Positions 44,641-56,499 of a stretch of DNA of 64,000 bases are shown here, one piece after another. Location: positions 1,426,001 to 1,490,000 of the forward strand of contig JAHQIY010000003.1 of assembly GCA_019054805.1 (NCBI GenBank), written 5' to 3'. The stretch comes from Brachionus manjavacas. Lineage: Eukaryota > Rotifera > Eurotatoria > Ploima > Brachionidae. How positions within the stretch are numbered: position 1 is the first letter of the stretch; every line of letters begins with the position of its first letter. The notes under the pieces were generated by a model. It had not been told where the DNA came from. It worked only from the letters and a program-made list of their open reading frames with translations, and did no database searches. The translations under genes were made by a program, and so were the position numbers.

Positions 44641-44836
44641 CCTGATAATTTAAGATAAAAACGAACCCATTTTTTTTTGCCGAAATGCAATAAGGCTCAG
44701 TGCCGTCCTATAACTATTGCAAATGTTAATAAGTTTTTCAACAAAATCATTAAATTAGGTCTAGGACCTACTTTTGGCATATTGAAATTTATAATAGATA
44801 TATCAGCTTATTTATAATAATTTAATTAGTTTTGAT

Positions 44837-44962
44837 CAGAGTTGTTTAAAAGTGCCAAATTTAAGTCAAAGTTATTAAAATTAATATCCAACTCCAGACT
44901 TAAATTTAAAAATAAAAAATAAAAGTATTTGACTTTAGACTTGTGATGCTTAAATTGTATTA
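44837..44962. mobile_element. hAT-type MITE, about 126 bp, right end decayed
   Basis: Left end CAGAGTTGTTTAAAAGTGCC; inside, AAGTC and GACTT words; right side GACTTTAGACTTGTGATGCTTAAA but the final CAACTCTG is lost. Same family as 32050-33006. Confidence 0.5.
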
Positions 44963-45299
44963 ATAAAAATTATTAAAAAAAAATTTAAATATTGGTTTAA
45001 TATTAAAGGTTTAATATAATTATATTACGAGCAAAATTTTTTTTGTTTAAAAAGTTCAATAAAAAGATCAATCGACTTTTAAATTTAAATTTAATAACTA
45101 GATTTTTGTTAAGCGTGTTTTGAAATTTTTTAGTTTAAAAATATAACGAAGAAAGATAGATCTTTTCATTTTGTTACTTATTTTGAATTTAATATTTGAA
45201 TTCAATTTTAAATGCTCTATAAAAATAATTTTTAAAATTAAAAAATACGCTTTGCAAAAATTTAGTTTTTAAATTTTAAGAAAAAATTTAAATTTTGGA
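44963..45299. other. AT-rich spacer, no gene seen
   Basis: Runs of A/T only. Confidence 0.45.
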
Positions 45300-45760
45300 C
45301 AACGGACAACTTTAAAATACTCTTCATTGCGTTTGTAAGACCACATCTTGAATACTGTACGGCAGCTTGGAATCCTTTGCTAAAGAAAGACATTAAAAGA
45401 CTGGAAAAAGTTCATAGTAGGGCTATCAAACTGTGCCTTGTCTCAGAAATCTCAATTATCTCTCAAGATTAGAAAAAATTGGTATTTAATTGGTATCCCT
45501 ACGCTTGAAAGAAGAAGAAAGAGGTGATGGAATCCAAATTTTCAAAATTATCTGTAAACAGAGCATTGTTCACCTGCATGCCTTCGCAGAATCAAGCCAA
45601 ACTTCAAAAATCAATCACTCATCGATGAATCTACGTAAAAAACCAAAACTCAAGAGGCAACTCTGCTTGTCAAAGCCACGAACAGAGTAGTGGAACAAGG
45701 ACACTGTCGTTTCTGTAACATCAACAAATGCATCCAAACACAAGTTTGACAAATTAGTCT
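45300..45760 (+). mobile_element. LINE RT C-terminal remnant
   Basis: Plus frames: LKYSSLRL / [67 protein letters not shown]-type end; frameshifts between. Typical RT C-terminus of CR1/Jockey-type LINEs, different in sequence from the other copies. Confidence 0.55.
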
Positions 45761-46480
45761 CACTTTCATATCATATCAATTTAAAAGTCAATTGCTCTTC
45801 TTATTGAATTTTTTAAGATCGATTCCATTTAATGGATTGAGAAAAATTTTTTTTGAAAATATCTTGTTTTCTTAAACTACATAAAATGTAAAGCATGCCA
45901 AATAAAATAAAATTATTTAAATTAATTCAAAGATTAATTTTAAGATCTAAATTTAAACTTTTTGAGTTTAAATAATATTTTGAATTAATCATCAACTTCA
46001 AGATGTCAAAAAACGGACATATATGTAATTAAGAATGATATTTTTCATGCTTAGAAGGTTGTGCAGTTTTAAATTTAAAAACATCATGTCCGAATATTAC
46101 TAATAATTCTTTAAACTGCTAATGTTAAATTATTTTTTTTGATATTAAATTTTAAATGTTCTCGAATGTTTATTAGATAAATAAGTATTTTAACAAATAT
46201 TTTTGAAGTTGTTAAATAATATTATTTCAATAGGCACTGAAAAAGTGCACAAAACAAGGCTCGAATTCAGGATTAATGAAATTAATGATTAAACCTCGAA
46301 TGAATATAATATAAAAATTCGGTTTGTAAATAGGTAGCGTTTATTTTCACACATTTTATGGATAAATAAACAAAAATTGATACACACAAAAAGTGGATGT
46401 GGATTTGAAATTTTTTTATTTATTTAGACACAAGTTATATTAAAAAATAAAAAAAAATAAGATTAACAAATTTAGATTAA

Positions 46481-46858
46481 TTAATTAGAGTTACAATTAG
46501 CACAAAGCCATTTTTTAATCTTAGGAGCATAAGCTTTTTAACACATTTTAAATGAAAATAATTATTACAAGAACTACAAACGATAAACTTAGAGTCGCAA
46601 GATAAAGAACAAGAGTTGCAAGAATTTAATTGACCATGTGATCTTAATGCTGATAATGTATTTTGCAACATTAAGAGAGCATCACTAGTGAAGAAACTTG
46701 AAACTAAAGAAGATATTTCATTATTTTCATTCACAAAAGCACAACTAAGTACACTAGGATTAATTTTCGAAGGTATTACTTGTATATGCTCTTCATCGAC
46801 CACACGCTCTTTTGAAATGAAACTATCTACACTTGGCTTATTATATTTTATATGTTCT
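46481..46858 (-). pseudogene. PHD-finger ORF with a frameshift, likely LINE ORF1 remnant
   Basis: The minus frame is open from about 46858 and reads KPSVDSFISKERVVDEEH, then CNSC-x9-CSSC-NNYFHLKC. After an A5 run the frame must shift to give AYAPKIKKWLCANCNSN and a stop at 46481-46483. Together these supply the full Cys4-His-Cys3 ligand set of a PHD finger. PHD fingers are known in ORF1 proteins of some CR1-like LINEs, so a retrotransposon origin is likely. A host gene with a sequencing or true frameshift is the alternative. No ATG is seen upstream. Confidence 0.5.
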
Positions 46859-46859
46859 T

Positions 46860-48505
46860 ATTCAAGCTTGTTCCTAATTAATTGATTTGATGAGCTTCAA
46901 TTATATTTTTTCGATGGATTTCAATGTAAAGAATAAACAAAAAAATATTGTCAATTTGTGGCTAAATAACTAATTATTTTATATACACAAGAAAATTTTT
47001 TTGTTTATTTACAGGTAAATTGTGTGCGATAAAACAAGATATTTATCCACAATTTGTGTTTAAATAAATTCACTCTTGTAAATAAAGAATCAAATTTGAT
47101 TTATTTTTCATAAAAAGAAAAAGATAAAAAAATATTTGTAGAATAGAAAATAAAAAATTTAAATTTTATTTGAAAATATTAATAGATTTTTCAATTTTTT
47201 TTCGGAAATGGTAAACAATGCAAAAATTCTTTTTGAAAATATTCAAAATTTTTTGATAAATAAATTTACTTAAATTGGCATTGTCATGCAGAATTTTCTA
47301 TTTAGTCGATCAAAATTAGCGTGTGACCGCAAAGGTCATTCATAACATTGGGACTTTGTTTGTCAAGATTAAAAAAAACAAGTCAGAAAATATCTACTTA
47401 ATTGATTTTAAAGAGCTTGTTGAATTTTACAAATATCCGAGGTCAGTTTGCTCAAAAAATACTTGGCCAATATTGACCTAGACACTAAGAACCAACTAAT
47501 TTAAATATTTAATTTTGTTATCATAAATTAGTATTTAAATAAGATAAATATTTGACTTTTTGATGTAATTGGTTATTAATACGGTTTTTATAGAGTTTAT
47601 ATACTTTTGTTTGACCATAACTTAAGATCAACCTCATTTCAATCATTTAATAAGACCCGAACTGAAATTTGTTATCTAATTTTAAAATTATCAAGACTTC
47701 TCGTGACCTAGCACTTGAAATTTGGATGCAAGTGAACCTCAATTTTCAAGCCTGAATTTTAAAAAAACCATTTTTGTAAACTTGAACATCTTTATCTTTA
47801 TCAAAGTGAAAAGTATGCTAAAGAAGTTTTTTTTTTATTTTTAAATATTTGAAAAATAAAAGAATTTTTTGTTATGATTCGTGTTTGAGGTAAGGAGACA
47901 AACTTACAATTTAATTAATTAAGTCTTAATTTTTTATCAGTTCCTTTGAATTTTTGAGGGTTTTTTATTTGGTTTTGAGAAAAAAACCCTCAGTCAGCAG
48001 TTGATTTATTTTTTATATCTGATCCAGAAAATATGGGCTTATTTTATTTTTTTAAATAAAATTTAAAATTTAGAACAACAAATATTTTTAATCAATTAAA
48101 TTTAATATCATTACTTGCAAATTACTATAAATTAATATTAAATAAAGACTTAGAGATTCTGAGAGTATCCCTCAAAGTTTCACAAGTAAAATTTAAGGTT
48201 ATTTTTAATTATTTATTAATTATTATTAGACATTTTTTGAGTCTTTCTTTTAATTTTTGGTCTATATAGTAGGGTAAAAGGAAAATGGAAAAACCATCAT
48301 ACGACAATAATTGATTCAAATTTTTAATTCAAGTAAAGAATTAAAATCATTAAGAAAATTGTTAGATTTGTCGCATTTTTTAATATTCAAATAAGAAAAA
48401 AAATTCAGTCAATTTATTATTTATAAACAAGATAATGATAAAAAAGAAGAAAAACAAAAATAATTTTTTTTATTTACGATGATTAATTTATTTTATTTCA
48501 AATAA
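46860..48505. other. Intergenic, no gene seen
   Basis: AT-rich; a modestly complex stretch at 47570-47800 has no long frame and no match that I could confirm. Confidence 0.45.
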
Positions 48506-48510
48506 AATGA

Positions 48511-48545
48511 CGACCGGTTTCGTAGACCTATGTCTCTTAACAAGA
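48511..48545 (-). ncRNA. Hammerhead-ribozyme-like relic (Penelope/retrozyme type)
   Basis: The minus strand reads CTTGTTA, then AAGAGAC-ATAG-GTCT, then ACGAAACCGGTCGTC. Stem II (AGAC/GTCT, loop ATAG), the invariant GAAA box, the short palindromic ACCGGT stem III and a GTC cleavage triplet fit the hammerhead type found in Penelope-like elements and retrozymes. The first core box should be CTGATGA; here it is CTTGTTA, so the ribozyme is presumably dead. No adjacent Penelope coding sequence was recognised. Confidence 0.4.
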
Positions 48546-48549
48546 TAAT

Positions 48550-49370
48550 TTGGTATTTATTTTCAAGAATATTTTATACAAAAATTAAAATTTTTTTAAA
48601 TGATCTTTAAAATTTCTTCGAATTTTTTTATTTATTTTAAGCAAAATTCAGAGATTGTTTAAAGAAAGTTTTTATTTTTTTGTTAAAAGTGCGATGTTTC
48701 AAGCATTTTTTTCAGTTTCAAATAGAAAATAAATTTTAAGGGAAACTTAATTAATTAATTTTATTTGGAAAACGTGAATTTTTTTTTTTTATTTTAAATA
48801 ACAATTTTGATTTGAATTTAAATTTGATTGTTGAAAATGTTTGTAAATATACAAACCTTTTATTTATGTATTTAAAATTACTTCAATTTTACTTTACAAA
48901 AAGTTAGAATTATTTTAATTTATGATACTTTTCAAAAAAAAATTTTCAAATTTTATTTTTAAATCGATGATTACTTTGAATAAGCAGAATTTTTAAATAA
49001 AATATTTTTAATTCTAGTTAGTTTATTTTTATTATTATTTTTCGGTAAACACCGCGAGGGAAAAATATAAAATAAAATAAAAAAATACAAAGTTAAGTTT
49101 TGTCTTTCTATATATAATTTTAAATAAAATAAAATGTTTTAATAATTGTTTTAGTCACATTATTTTATTCAATTTAAAAATTTTCTAAAAATAATTTTTT
49201 GTGTTTTGATTAGAACGACTTTGCTAAAAGTTGTAGGATTTTTTCTTGACGTTTGTCATCAACAAGTGTTTCAAAGTCACTCGTGGATACTTACTTACGA
49301 AGTTGTTTGGAATATTTTTTTAAGCCCATTTGTACACATTAAAGTTTTACGATTTATTTATTTTAAATAT
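48550..49370. other. AT-rich spacer, no gene seen
   Basis: Contains GTGCGATGTTTCAA.CATTTTTTTCAGTTTCAAA at about 48689, a phrase also present at about 35991, suggesting an old dispersed repeat. Confidence 0.4.
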
Positions 49371-50585
49371 AGTAGTAGTAGTAGTAGTAGTGTGAGCTGT
49401 AACATATAAGTGTGAGTGCAGTTCATAACGCTGCACTTTATCAGCTTGCAACCTAAGTTGCATTAAGTCAAAGTTCCTCAGTATCAGATTCTGTAAACAG
49501 ATCTTCTCCAGGTCTCCGACTTTATATGTCTATCAATTTTGGCCTTAAACTGATTGACCGTATCAGTCCCTACTATTTCCGAGGGTAAAAGGTTCCAGGT
49601 TGTAGCTGTTCGGTTAAGTAAGAATTTATCCCTCATTGTCCTTCCCTGCTTATCCCTTGTTATTTGGCTATTGTGTCTCCTGCTTGTCCCCTCACTTACT
49701 CCCTCATTCTCTCTTATATCCAAATCTATCTTCTCGAACCCTTTCTTTATCTTAAATATTTGTAATAAGTCCCCTCTTTTCCTTCTTGTTTCCAGGTCTG
49801 TTAAACCAAGCTCCCTTAGTCTTTCTTCGTACTCTAATCCTCTTAATTCTATTACCATCTTAGTCGCCCTTTTCTGGATTCCATCGACCTTATTAATTTC
49901 ACTTCTAGTCATAGAATTCCATACCGCCGAAGCGAATTCTAAATGCGTTCTGACGAAAGCTGGGTACAGCTTTTTAAACAACTCTTTATTAAAAAATTTG
50001 AAAGTTTTTCTCATTCTACCTAAAGCACTGTTAGCTTTAGATACCGCTGCTTCTACTTGTTTACTATGCTTCCCATCATTTGAAACCATAATACTCAGAT
50101 CTTTCTCAACCTCGGATTCCTGCAAACATACTTTTTCTTCACCATGTTGAATGTAATATTTGTTTTTAGGGTTCTTCTTCCCGTAATGCATGATTTTGCA
50201 TTTATTACTGTTTAAGGACATTGACCACTTATTGCACCAGTTATCTATTTCATTTATATCTGCTTATAAATCTGATTGTGACATTTCGTTCCCCTCTGAA
50301 ATCACCTTACTATCATCAGCGTACATCTCCATTATGTTATTTATTTTGTCTGGCAAGTCATTGATATATATCATGAAAAGTAAGGGACCTAATACTGATC
50401 CTTGAGGCACACCACTTGTAATATTTCTCCACCTTGATTCCGACGTGCCCATAACCACCTTTTGCCTTCTATTGCTCAAGAATGCCTTAATCCAGTCGAA
50501 CAGTTTACCACATATTCCATAAGCTCTTAACTTGATGAGTAGTTTTCTATGTGAAACCATATCAAAAGCCTTCTCGAAAGCTAAA
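49371..50585 (-). mobile_element. LINE-4 copy: RT to 3' tail, one nonsense codon
   Basis: Minus strand from 50560: MVSHRKLLIKLRAYGICGKLFDWIKAF, TSGVPQGSVLGPLLFMIYINDLPD (motif B), MEMYADDSKVISEG (motif C), one TAA after SQSDL (about 50266), then ADINEIDNWCNKW and CKIMHYGKKNPKNKYYIQ, EVEKDLSIMVSNDGKH, GRMRKTFKFFNKELFKKLYPAFVRTHLEFASAVWN, TRRKRGDLLQIFKI, FLLNRTATTWNLLPSEIV, ending near 49484. 3' UTR stems GCAAC-CTAA-GTTGC (49448-49461) and GTGCAG/CTGCAC (49416-49436), then a CTA-repeat tail (TAGTAGTAG at 49371-49391). Young, 5'-truncated. Confidence 0.8.
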
Positions 50586-50749
50586 TATTTAGTATTAATA
50601 AAGCGGTTAGCAGTTTTTTTTTCTATAGAAAATTCTGTAATAACTTCTCCTAGTTATTATTTTTAATAAAAAATAATAAGGATTTAATATTTTAATTTTA
50701 ATTATTTTAAAATCAATTAAAAGTTAAATTAAAAAAAAAAAAAATGAAT

Positions 50750-50779
50750 GTCTAGAGCGCCCGGTATTCCCAGGCGGTC
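50750..50779 (-). rRNA. 5S rRNA 3' fragment (pseudogene)
   Basis: The minus strand contains GACCGCCTGGGAATACCGGG, identical to the universal 3' region of animal 5S rRNA, followed by CGCTCTAGAC in place of TGCTGTAGGC, then within a few bases a long T run as in Pol III terminators. Only about 30 of 120 nt are present, so it is a fragment of a 5S gene, pseudogene or 5S-derived SINE. Confidence 0.55.
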
Positions 50780-50789
50780 CTGGTTTAAG

Positions 50790-53075
50790 TTAAAATTTGA
50801 ATTTGTTTCTGAAATAAAATTTTTACAAATCAATATTTGTTTCAAAGTAAAATTTTTTGGCTTATTTTCACTGAATAAGAAAATTGAATTCTTAATTATA
50901 AATTAGGCTCTATGATAAAAATATAAACAAAGACACATTGGGGTCGAATGAAACCAAGTGAAACAAACAGACCTGGTCCAAATGAGGCAGATAAAACCGA
51001 ATTAGACAAAACTTCCTTAATAAGTCTTCCAATTCAAAGGCTTCAATTTGAAACAATTACTATTCAAAAATCATTAAGCTTTCAAATCAACCAGATTGTT
51101 TAAAAATTTTTTAAAAAATTTTTTATTCATTCTAGAATTTCTATGTTTTAAATGAGGCAAAATTTAAAAATTAAAAGAATCATTTCATTTTTAGAAGCCA
51201 AAAAATAGTCTTCCTTAAATTTATAAAGGGTTCTTCAGATCAGCGGCCTGGTCTCTCAAGTTTTTAAATTGGATTTCATTCGGTCAATTGGCGGCCTTGT
51301 TAGATAAATTAGAGTTTAAATAAACTGAAAGTAAGCCCAGAAAAGTAAAAATTAATTTTAATTCTAATTTTGACTTAAAAAGACAATTTTTTTTAATTCG
51401 AATATAGTTAGATTTTTTAAATTGAGTCTAGGGTTTTTTTTAAAAGATCACTTAGTCACAAATCTGGCCTAAATTAAGAATCCTTAGCAATGATATTGGT
51501 CAATTATTTATAATCGGAATTTATTTGACCCAATTTATGTTCAATATTTAATCCTATCATAACAAAAAAATATTTTTTTATGATGGGAAAATTATTTACA
51601 TCTAACCTCCATAAAAAAAACTAAAGAGTCTATTCCCCTTGGTAAATAAATATGGTAGGTAGAGATTTCTATTTTAACAATGGCCTGTAAATAAAGATGT
51701 GATTAATGATTTTAATAAAGAGGAAAACTATAGGCCACTATAAATTAATTTTTTTATTTTTAGGGTAATTTTTTGTTCAAAAATAAAGCATTATTTCAAA
51801 TGGAATAATTCCTCAATACAAATTTTTGTGATCATAGGTCTCATGTCCTAAATGTGATAAGTGAAGAATGATCACATATTTTGTGACCAAAACGTCCATT
51901 AATTAAACCAAGAATTTATGTAATTTTTTTTGTGATCAGTAAAACTTTTAATTTTTACTAAACTTTACTTGAATTAAAAAAATTTATTTTTTTAAAAAAA
52001 AAAACAAGAAAAACGATAATCATTTATGTTTCTTGGATATCATCTCATTTCCTTTTTAATTTAAGAATCTATCAATATTTGAAATTTTAAATCTTTTATT
52101 TCTGATTTCAACATATTTATTTAATTTTACAGTCATTTTAGTTAATTTGTTGTCAATTAAAAAATAAAAGTATTTTTTTTTAATACATAGCTTTTAATCC
52201 TCTATTAAGGAAACTTGGGTACTTTGCCTTAAAATAGTTTTCATGTTAAAAACACTAGATTTATATATAATTTTTTTGTGAATAATCTTGATAATTGAGT
52301 GATTTTATTTATTATTTGGGCAAAAAACAAAATATTTGAAATATTTTATTCGAATTTTTTAGTATTCGAACTAAATTTCTCTTTATTTTTTGACAAAATC
52401 TGAATTTTATTTTGTTCTTTTTAAGTTTTTTTCTACTAAATTTTACAAATTTTAAAGCTCGATGATCAAAATGATAAGAAAGAATAAGTTACTTGTAAAA
52501 TCAATCCTCTGAAATATGTGACTTGTTGAATTCTTCAAATTTGTTGCGCCATCTTTAGTATCAATCTCATTTGTAAAATTTTTGATCCTTTCTCACTAGA
52601 TAGAATGCAGGTTTTTTCTAATATTATTAATTTTAAATCGATGACAAATAACTACTCAAGAGTGCATTTCGGAAAATTTTTAATAACCGATTTCTTAGAA
52701 TGCTTAAGTTTGGACAATCTGTTTAGACAAATTTAATTTTTTCCTTTTTTCTTTATAATTTCGATTAATTGATAGAAAAAAAATATTTTTAATTTTTTCA
52801 AAATTATCATAAATATTTTAGCGGTCATTAAAACAAAACTAAAGAAATAAGAAAAGTAAAAATAAGGATAAATTTAGGGGGATCAATTAATTTTAATTAA
52901 TAAAAAAAATTAAAAGAATGAAAATAAATTGATTTTTAATGCTTTATTCCGAATTTCGACCATAAAATTTTTTTTTTAATTTAACTAGATAAGATTTAAA
53001 AGAATTTAATTTTTTTATGAATAATAAATTTTCAAGAAAAAGAGTAAAATTGAATAGAATAAAGAAATCAAAGTA
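50790..53075. other. Intergenic, no gene seen
   Basis: AT-rich. A less AT-rich bit at 51230-51305 (GATCAGCGGCCTGGTCTC and TTGGCGGCC) is unassigned. No long frames. Confidence 0.45.
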
Positions 53076-53079
53076 CTAT

Positions 53080-53580
53080 ATAATAATAATAATAATAATA
53101 ATAAGTTATAACAAGTTAACTGTAGAACAAGCTATTGCTTGCTACACCTTGAAGGCTCCTGAATCGTCTTCTCTTTTCTTGAAGAGGTTTTTGCTTATGG
53201 ATGTGATAGTCTCTGTTGTTAAATTGTTCCAATTGTCAACAACTCTATTCAACAGAAAATGTTCACTGTAGCCATTTTTGGTTAGCTGCTTTTCCAGACG
53301 GTGTTTGCTTCCGCGAACGCTACGCGCTCTACTTAGTCCAGTACTTATTTTGAAGTACTCAATTAAGCCGCCTTTTTGTCTCCTTTCCTCTAGTACTGTC
53401 AAGCCTAGCTTTTTGAGTCTGCAATTGTACAGTAAGTCCTTTATGATCTTTACCAGTTTAGTTGCTCGTCTTTGAACTCTTTCAAGCGCTGCAATATCCT
53501 TTTTTTATAAGGAGTCCTCACTGATATGGCGTATTCCAAGTAAGGTCTTACAAATGCAATATTAAGTTTTCGAAATGTCT
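53080..53580 (-). mobile_element. LINE RT C-terminus with TTA-repeat tail
   Basis: Minus frames: LNIAFVRPYLEYAIS (near 53540), then MTVLEERRQKGGLIEYFKISTGLSR, GYSEHFLLNRVVDNWNNLTTETITSISKNLFKK ending near 53142. Stem CAAGC-TATT-GCTTG at 53128-53141, then a tail TTATTATTATTATT (ATAATAATAATA at 53082-53103 on the plus strand). Cut on the right near 53580 by a hAT-like element. Confidence 0.65.
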
Positions 53581-53581
53581 G

Positions 53582-54648
53582 TAGGGCTCAACATTTGAAA
53601 GTTTTTATCAACATAGCGAGAATATTGAAATGATTTTTTAAAATTTTTAATATCGATTTCTTCTTTAGTCGATCAAGTTCATTTTTATTTTATTTATTCG
53701 AATTAACTGATCGAATATTGATATCGAATATATTAGTCGATTTTAATCGAACAAGCTTCATGTTCCAAACATTTTTTTAAAAAAAATTATTACTTCAATG
53801 ATATGAAAATGTTATAAAGGAAAGTAATGTTAAATTTGTTTCAATAATATTTCAAAAATAAAGACTTGATTTTTAAAACTTATTTAGTTAGAATTTAATT
53901 TAAAAAAAAAAAAAATAAAAAAAAATTTAATTCTTATCAAATTAAAATGGCACTATTCAAGAATTTAAGTTTTCTGAATGTAACGCCGAGACTTTATTCA
54001 AAGAATCCGATCAAAATGAGCTAAAAGATCCACTTTTGTGTTATAAAAATTACAATATTAATTTACCAATACTAACTAGTAGTATTAAATACCTATTTTG
54101 TTTAATTGTTATTTCAGTTCCTGCAGAAAGTCTTTTTTCTGTTGCTGGCTTTATTCAAATTGAAGAAAGAAACAGACTGAGTGCAAAAAATCTGAAAAAA
54201 TTTACTTTTATAAAGCTTAATTCAATCGTTTTAGAAAACAAAAAATAATTTTAAAGGTTTTTAAACAATTTTTTAATTTTTATTTAATTTCGTGACTTAT
54301 TTGAAAAATTTTTTAAATGATTTTTCAAGTTTTGTTTGGTTTCGTAAATTACTTATCTTTTAAAAATATCGAAAACATTTTTTTTACACTTTTGAATTTG
54401 ACTTTTTCGTTAATCGATTTATAAAATCGAACAATATAGTCGATTTAACTATTCGACCAACTATTCGAAAACAAAGGGATACTATTGTCCAAAATTTGTT
54501 CGATAGCTTTTCGATATTTGTAAAATTTATCAAATTAAGTAAATTAAAATTATAACAGATTTTTTGATCGATAAAAATAAGACATTTTCGATAAAGTTAA
54601 AATTTCATCGAATGTAAATTTAACCGATTTAATCGATTCACAACCCTA
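53582..54648 (+). mobile_element. Degenerate hAT element with transposase C-terminus
   Basis: The right end CGATTCACAACCCTA (54634-54648) inverts to TAGGGTTGTGAATCG, a common hAT terminus. The left end TAGGGCTCAAC at 53582 is a weak match and 8-bp flanks do not agree, so the left border is tentative. Subterminal parts are full of CGAT words. The transposase end lies at 54036-54248. It abuts the LINE fragment to its left. Confidence 0.5.
54036..54248 (+). pseudogene. hAT transposase C-terminal dimerisation domain (remnant)
   Basis: LPILTSSIKYLFCL...SVPAESLFSVAGFIQIEERNRLSAKNLKKFTFIKLN closely follows the hAT C-terminal motif (SVPAER.FS.AG.....RNRLSP.N...L.FLK.N). About 70 residues in frame, stop at 54246-54248; upstream catalytic regions are not recognisable. 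Confidence 0.7.
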
Positions 54649-54649
54649 C

Positions 54650-55400
54650 TAAAAATTTTTAATTTAATTGAAATCAAATAAATTATAAATTCAAAAAAAG
54701 TGAATTTATTAAACTAACAATATTTAATAATTTAAATAGTGATAAAAGCGAATTCTATTTTGAATGAATTTAATATATTTTAATTTGATTTCTATTCAAA
54801 AACAAATAATAAATCAAAATTAAATTCAAATAAGACCTTTTTATACAATTCAATGTTGATGCTTAATTTCATAATTAAATTTATCATATTTTGTTCAGGT
54901 GTAGAAATAGATTTAATTTCAAAAGTTGAAATCTTTTGAAAGAACTATTAATTAATGAATTTTAGAATTTTAACAATAATAATAATGGCCAAGGTTACTT
55001 TAAGATGGCAACTAAACATGGTTTCTCAAGAACCTAAGCTTTAGTAGTTGAAGAACAAAAGATGATGATATTATTTAATTAAAAGACATGTAGAACGATA
55101 TAAAGAAAAAGAGTAAAAAAGATTATATTGTTGTGCAAGTTTTTAAGAAAAAGATGTTTTATCTATTTGTTTTTAGTGATGCTGGTTCATCAGTGGAGAT
55201 TCTGGTCGGGGTGGAAGCAGAGTTGCTTTGGCTCAAGGGCTCTTTTGACCGTTTCTCTTCTTATCTTATGTTCCAAAGAATTATCCAAAGACAATTAAGT
55301 CTTTTAGCAAATTCGGTAAAATATCAATCAAATATCCAATTTATGTTTTCATAAAAAATTTTAATTCTAACTTTAAGTGTCAATTTTTTTTCTGAAAATA
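54650..55400. other. Intergenic with an unassigned 73-codon frame
   Basis: A plus frame at 55133-55354 has a less AT-rich core (SDAGSSVEILVGVEAELLWLKG) with no recognised family. TTTTTAG at 55168-55174 just before it could be a splice acceptor. I cannot support a gene call; it may be one exon or old repeat. Confidence 0.3.
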
Positions 55401-55401
55401 T

Positions 55402-56495
55402 TTTTATTTATTTGTAAATCTGTACCGAGCTAATTCTTCTTAATAGTAAAACAAAAAAAATAAAAAATAAAGTTAAAAAAGATAAAATATAAAAAAAAAG
55501 GATTAAATAATGAACAAAAAAAATTAAAAACGTTAGTTTAAATAGCTAGAGGTTAGATATGTTTAAATATTTGATATTTCAGGAATGCAATTACACAATG
55601 GAGTTTGATATTCGGATAAATCTTGATTCAAAACCTTCTCTATATTGTTCCACCAGTCTGACGACTAATGGAACAGAATGACTCAATCCTGCCCTGACAT
55701 ATCTCCCACTCAACTCGAAAAGTCAATCTGAGACTGTTAGTAGTTTAAGTTTATTGAAAGCCACTTGGTGCATAATATTGGAGGAAGTATCATATTTCAG
55801 CTTCAAAATAGATCTGGTTGAATCATAGATTAGAAGGTCTAGGATGGAGTTCGGGTTTTGTACTTATTTATCATGCTTTCAAGATTTCCTGTCTTTTTAA
55901 AAATAAAAAAAGTAGCCAAATCATCTGCAAAAAGAAGAGAGTATCGGATGTTTGTTTTGTTTCTTGTTTGTATGCCATTTATAAATATGCTAAAAAGAAT
56001 TGGAATAATCTTGCTTGTGAAACTCTAGCTTTTAAAGGATATTGATCGCTTATATTACCATTTACATTTACTCTAAAAGATCTTAAATGCAGAAACGATC
56101 TTATCCAATAAATATGATAAGGAGGTAGATTAATTTTAATAAGCTTGTAAATTAGTCCATCGTGCCAAACTGTATCAAAAGCTTTAGAAATGTCAAAATA
56201 AAGACAACAGACTTTGTTCTTTCTATTAAAAGACTCTACAGCTTTTTGATTAAGAAAAAAAGATTATCTCCAGTGCGTCTATGTTTTCTAAATCCTGATT
56301 ACTCTTGAATGTGTAGTTGATTGTTCTCAAGAAAATTATATATTCTAGTGTAAATAATACGTTCAAGGAACTTGCCAAGGCAACTTGTCATACTAATTGG
56401 ACGATAGTTATTAGGGTCTTAGGTATCATAGTTATTAGGGATAGATGATTTCTTAGGTATCATAGTTATATTTGCTGTTTTTTCTGCAAAATTAT
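55402..56495 (-). mobile_element. Older LINE-A-like copy, heavily decayed
   Basis: Tail TTTATTTATTTGTAAATCTG and TACCGAGCTAATTCTTCTTA at 55404-55441 (hairpin lost), C-terminal region 55560-55830 parallel to the 56.7-57.0 kb copy but more diverged, then RT region 55900-56460 (INLPPYHIYWI-type, LFRKHRRTG-type) with deletions. A duplicated phrase TTAGGTATCATAGTTAT lies at about 56421 and 56453. Confidence 0.55.
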
Positions 56496-56499
56496 TTAT

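Noticed and set aside
44600-44700. Pogo-like terminus CAGACTTTTCTATAATACGGACC
   Set aside because: No TA duplication and no inverted partner found; could be chance.
53082-53103. ATAATAATA microsatellite as an independent repeat
   Set aside because: It is the TTA tail of the adjacent minus-strand LINE; likewise the TAG repeat at 49371 is the LINE-4 tail.
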